The position numbers and the translations under genes are program-made. Shown piece by piece: positions 24,379 to 24,926 of a DNA stretch of 24,926 bases. This DNA is from an uncultured Alphaproteobacteria bacterium. Lineage in GTDB: Bacteria; Pseudomonadota; Alphaproteobacteria; Caulobacterales; Parvularculaceae. Under the pieces are notes generated by a model. The model was not told where the DNA came from and ran no database searches. It worked only from the letters and a program-made list of their open reading frames with translations. Location of the stretch: the NCBI GenBank assembly GCA_938003575.1, contig CALKYG010000283.1, positions 1 through 24,926 on the forward strand, read 5' to 3'. Numbering within the stretch: the stretch's first letter is position 1; every line of letters starts with the position of its first letter.

Positions 24379-24827
24379 GCACAAGGAAGCGCCGCGTCTC
24401 AATTTACTTAAGCCCCGAGGCGGAGTTGCTCCTTGCGCGCGCCGTCGAGGATCGCGGCGCCAGCATGAGCGGCGTCGTTGAGGCGGCGATCGCGACGCAT
24501 CTCGGCGACAAGACGAGGAACTCGGAGCTCGCCCTGCTCAGCGAGCGGATGAACAAGCTCGCGCGCGCCGCCGAGCGCATCGCCGATGAGACAACCGCGC
24601 AGACCGAAACCCTCGCGCTCTATATCCTCTATTATCTTTGCATCACGCCGCCGCTGCCGGACGCCTCGCGCGACGCCGCCGAAGCGATGGGCCGGAAGCG
24701 TTTCGATCGCTTCATTGGCCAGGTGAGCGAACGGCTTCTCGGCAAGGAGAGCTACACCGACGAGGTGCTCGCCCGCATCGATCTTGTGCGCGCAAATTCT
24801 GCGCCAAAGCTCGGGGTCGCGTCATGA
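24375..24827 (+). CDS. Ribbon-helix-helix (CopG-like) protein of the conjugation cluster
   Basis: This 150-residue protein begins with a ribbon-helix-helix pattern: the basic strand RKRRVSIYL (4-12) followed by two helices (about 14-43). The longer C-terminal part is helical. Proteins of this kind lie between traG and trbB in Rhizobiales-type conjugative elements and are annotated as CopG-family regulators; they may regulate the transfer operon or bind transfer-origin DNA, but the precise role is not established. The start overlaps the traG stop and the end overlaps trbB, so it is translationally coupled on both sides. Confidence 0.85.
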   Translation: MSTRKRRVSIYLSPEAELLLARAVEDRGASMSGVVEAAIATHLGDKTRNSELALLSERMNKLARAAERIADETTAQTETLALYILYYLCITPPLPDASRDAAEAMGRKRFDRFIGQVSERLLGKESYTDEVLARIDLVRANSAPKLGVAS

Positions 24828-24926
24828 GGGACGCGGGATCAGCCCATGCGACGGCGACGCGCCGCGCCGCCATGCTGAAGACGGCCTTCGGGCCCGTCAT
24901 CGGCGCGGCGCTCGAAGACGAGAGCG
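24824..24926 (+). CDS. trbB: Start of conjugal transfer ATPase TrbB (partial)
   Basis: The ATG at 24824 overlaps the preceding stop as ATGA. The 34 visible residues include AMLKTAFGPVIGAALEDES, which matches the N-terminal region of TrbB, the VirB11-like ATPase of the trb mating-pair apparatus. The nucleotide-binding motifs lie beyond the window. The order traG, RHH, trbB predicts trbC and further trb genes to the right. Confidence 0.8.
   Translation, partial: MRDAGSAHATATRRAAMLKTAFGPVIGAALEDES

Overview
The DNA is GC-rich, with tightly packed genes and frequent 4-bp ATGA start/stop overlaps. It ends in a Rhizobiales-style conjugation block: a TraG/VirD4 coupling protein, a ribbon-helix-helix protein and the start of TrbB. 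Together with the chrB-SOD-chrA set, this points to an alphaproteobacterium, probably Rhizobiales. That assignment comes from gene content and base composition only. The window looks like the cargo of an integrative conjugative element or plasmid, lying next to its transfer genes.

Region 1 (1-10353) is a defence operon on the + strand. After the tail of an unidentified gene, a near-leaderless promoter precedes a half-size HsdS, HsdM, a RhuM-family protein, a full-size HsdS, a DUF6119/TIGR04141 protein, HsdR and a YgjP/DUF45 zinc metallopeptidase. From hsdM onward every junction overlaps (ATGA, or TGATG at the last one), so translation of six genes is probably coupled. The core is a type I restriction-modification system with two alternative specificity subunits and three embedded accessory proteins. 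One accessory, DUF6119, carries an ExxD...HxK-like motif that I read as a possible second nuclease.

Region 2 (10354-13345) begins with a 359-bp gap containing hairpins, one of which buries the chrB ribosome-binding site. It is followed by a chromate-resistance operon: a short ChrB (C-terminal domain only), a Tat-exported Fe/Mn superoxide dismutase (chrC-like) and the transporter ChrA. Region 3 (13346-15405, - strand) is an OmpR-type response regulator and its histidine kinase. The kinase gene abuts chrA tail to tail with no gap.

Region 4 (15652-21868, + strand) reads away from the regulator pair. It holds a PepSY protein, a periplasmic YVTN beta-propeller, a secreted LamG/DUF1080-like protein, a complete ferric-type ABC importer (binding protein, double-domain permease, ATPase) and a decayed outer-membrane-protein gene with three lesions. 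This resembles an envelope metal or solute uptake locus under local two-component control. A long imperfect inverted repeat lies in the divergent control region.

Region 5 (21869-24926) opens with a 488-bp gap holding a minus-strand fragment of a second chrA, a triple CCCCAAAT repeat and an 11-bp perfect inverted repeat ending just before traG. The transfer block traG-RHH-trbB follows and runs off the window.
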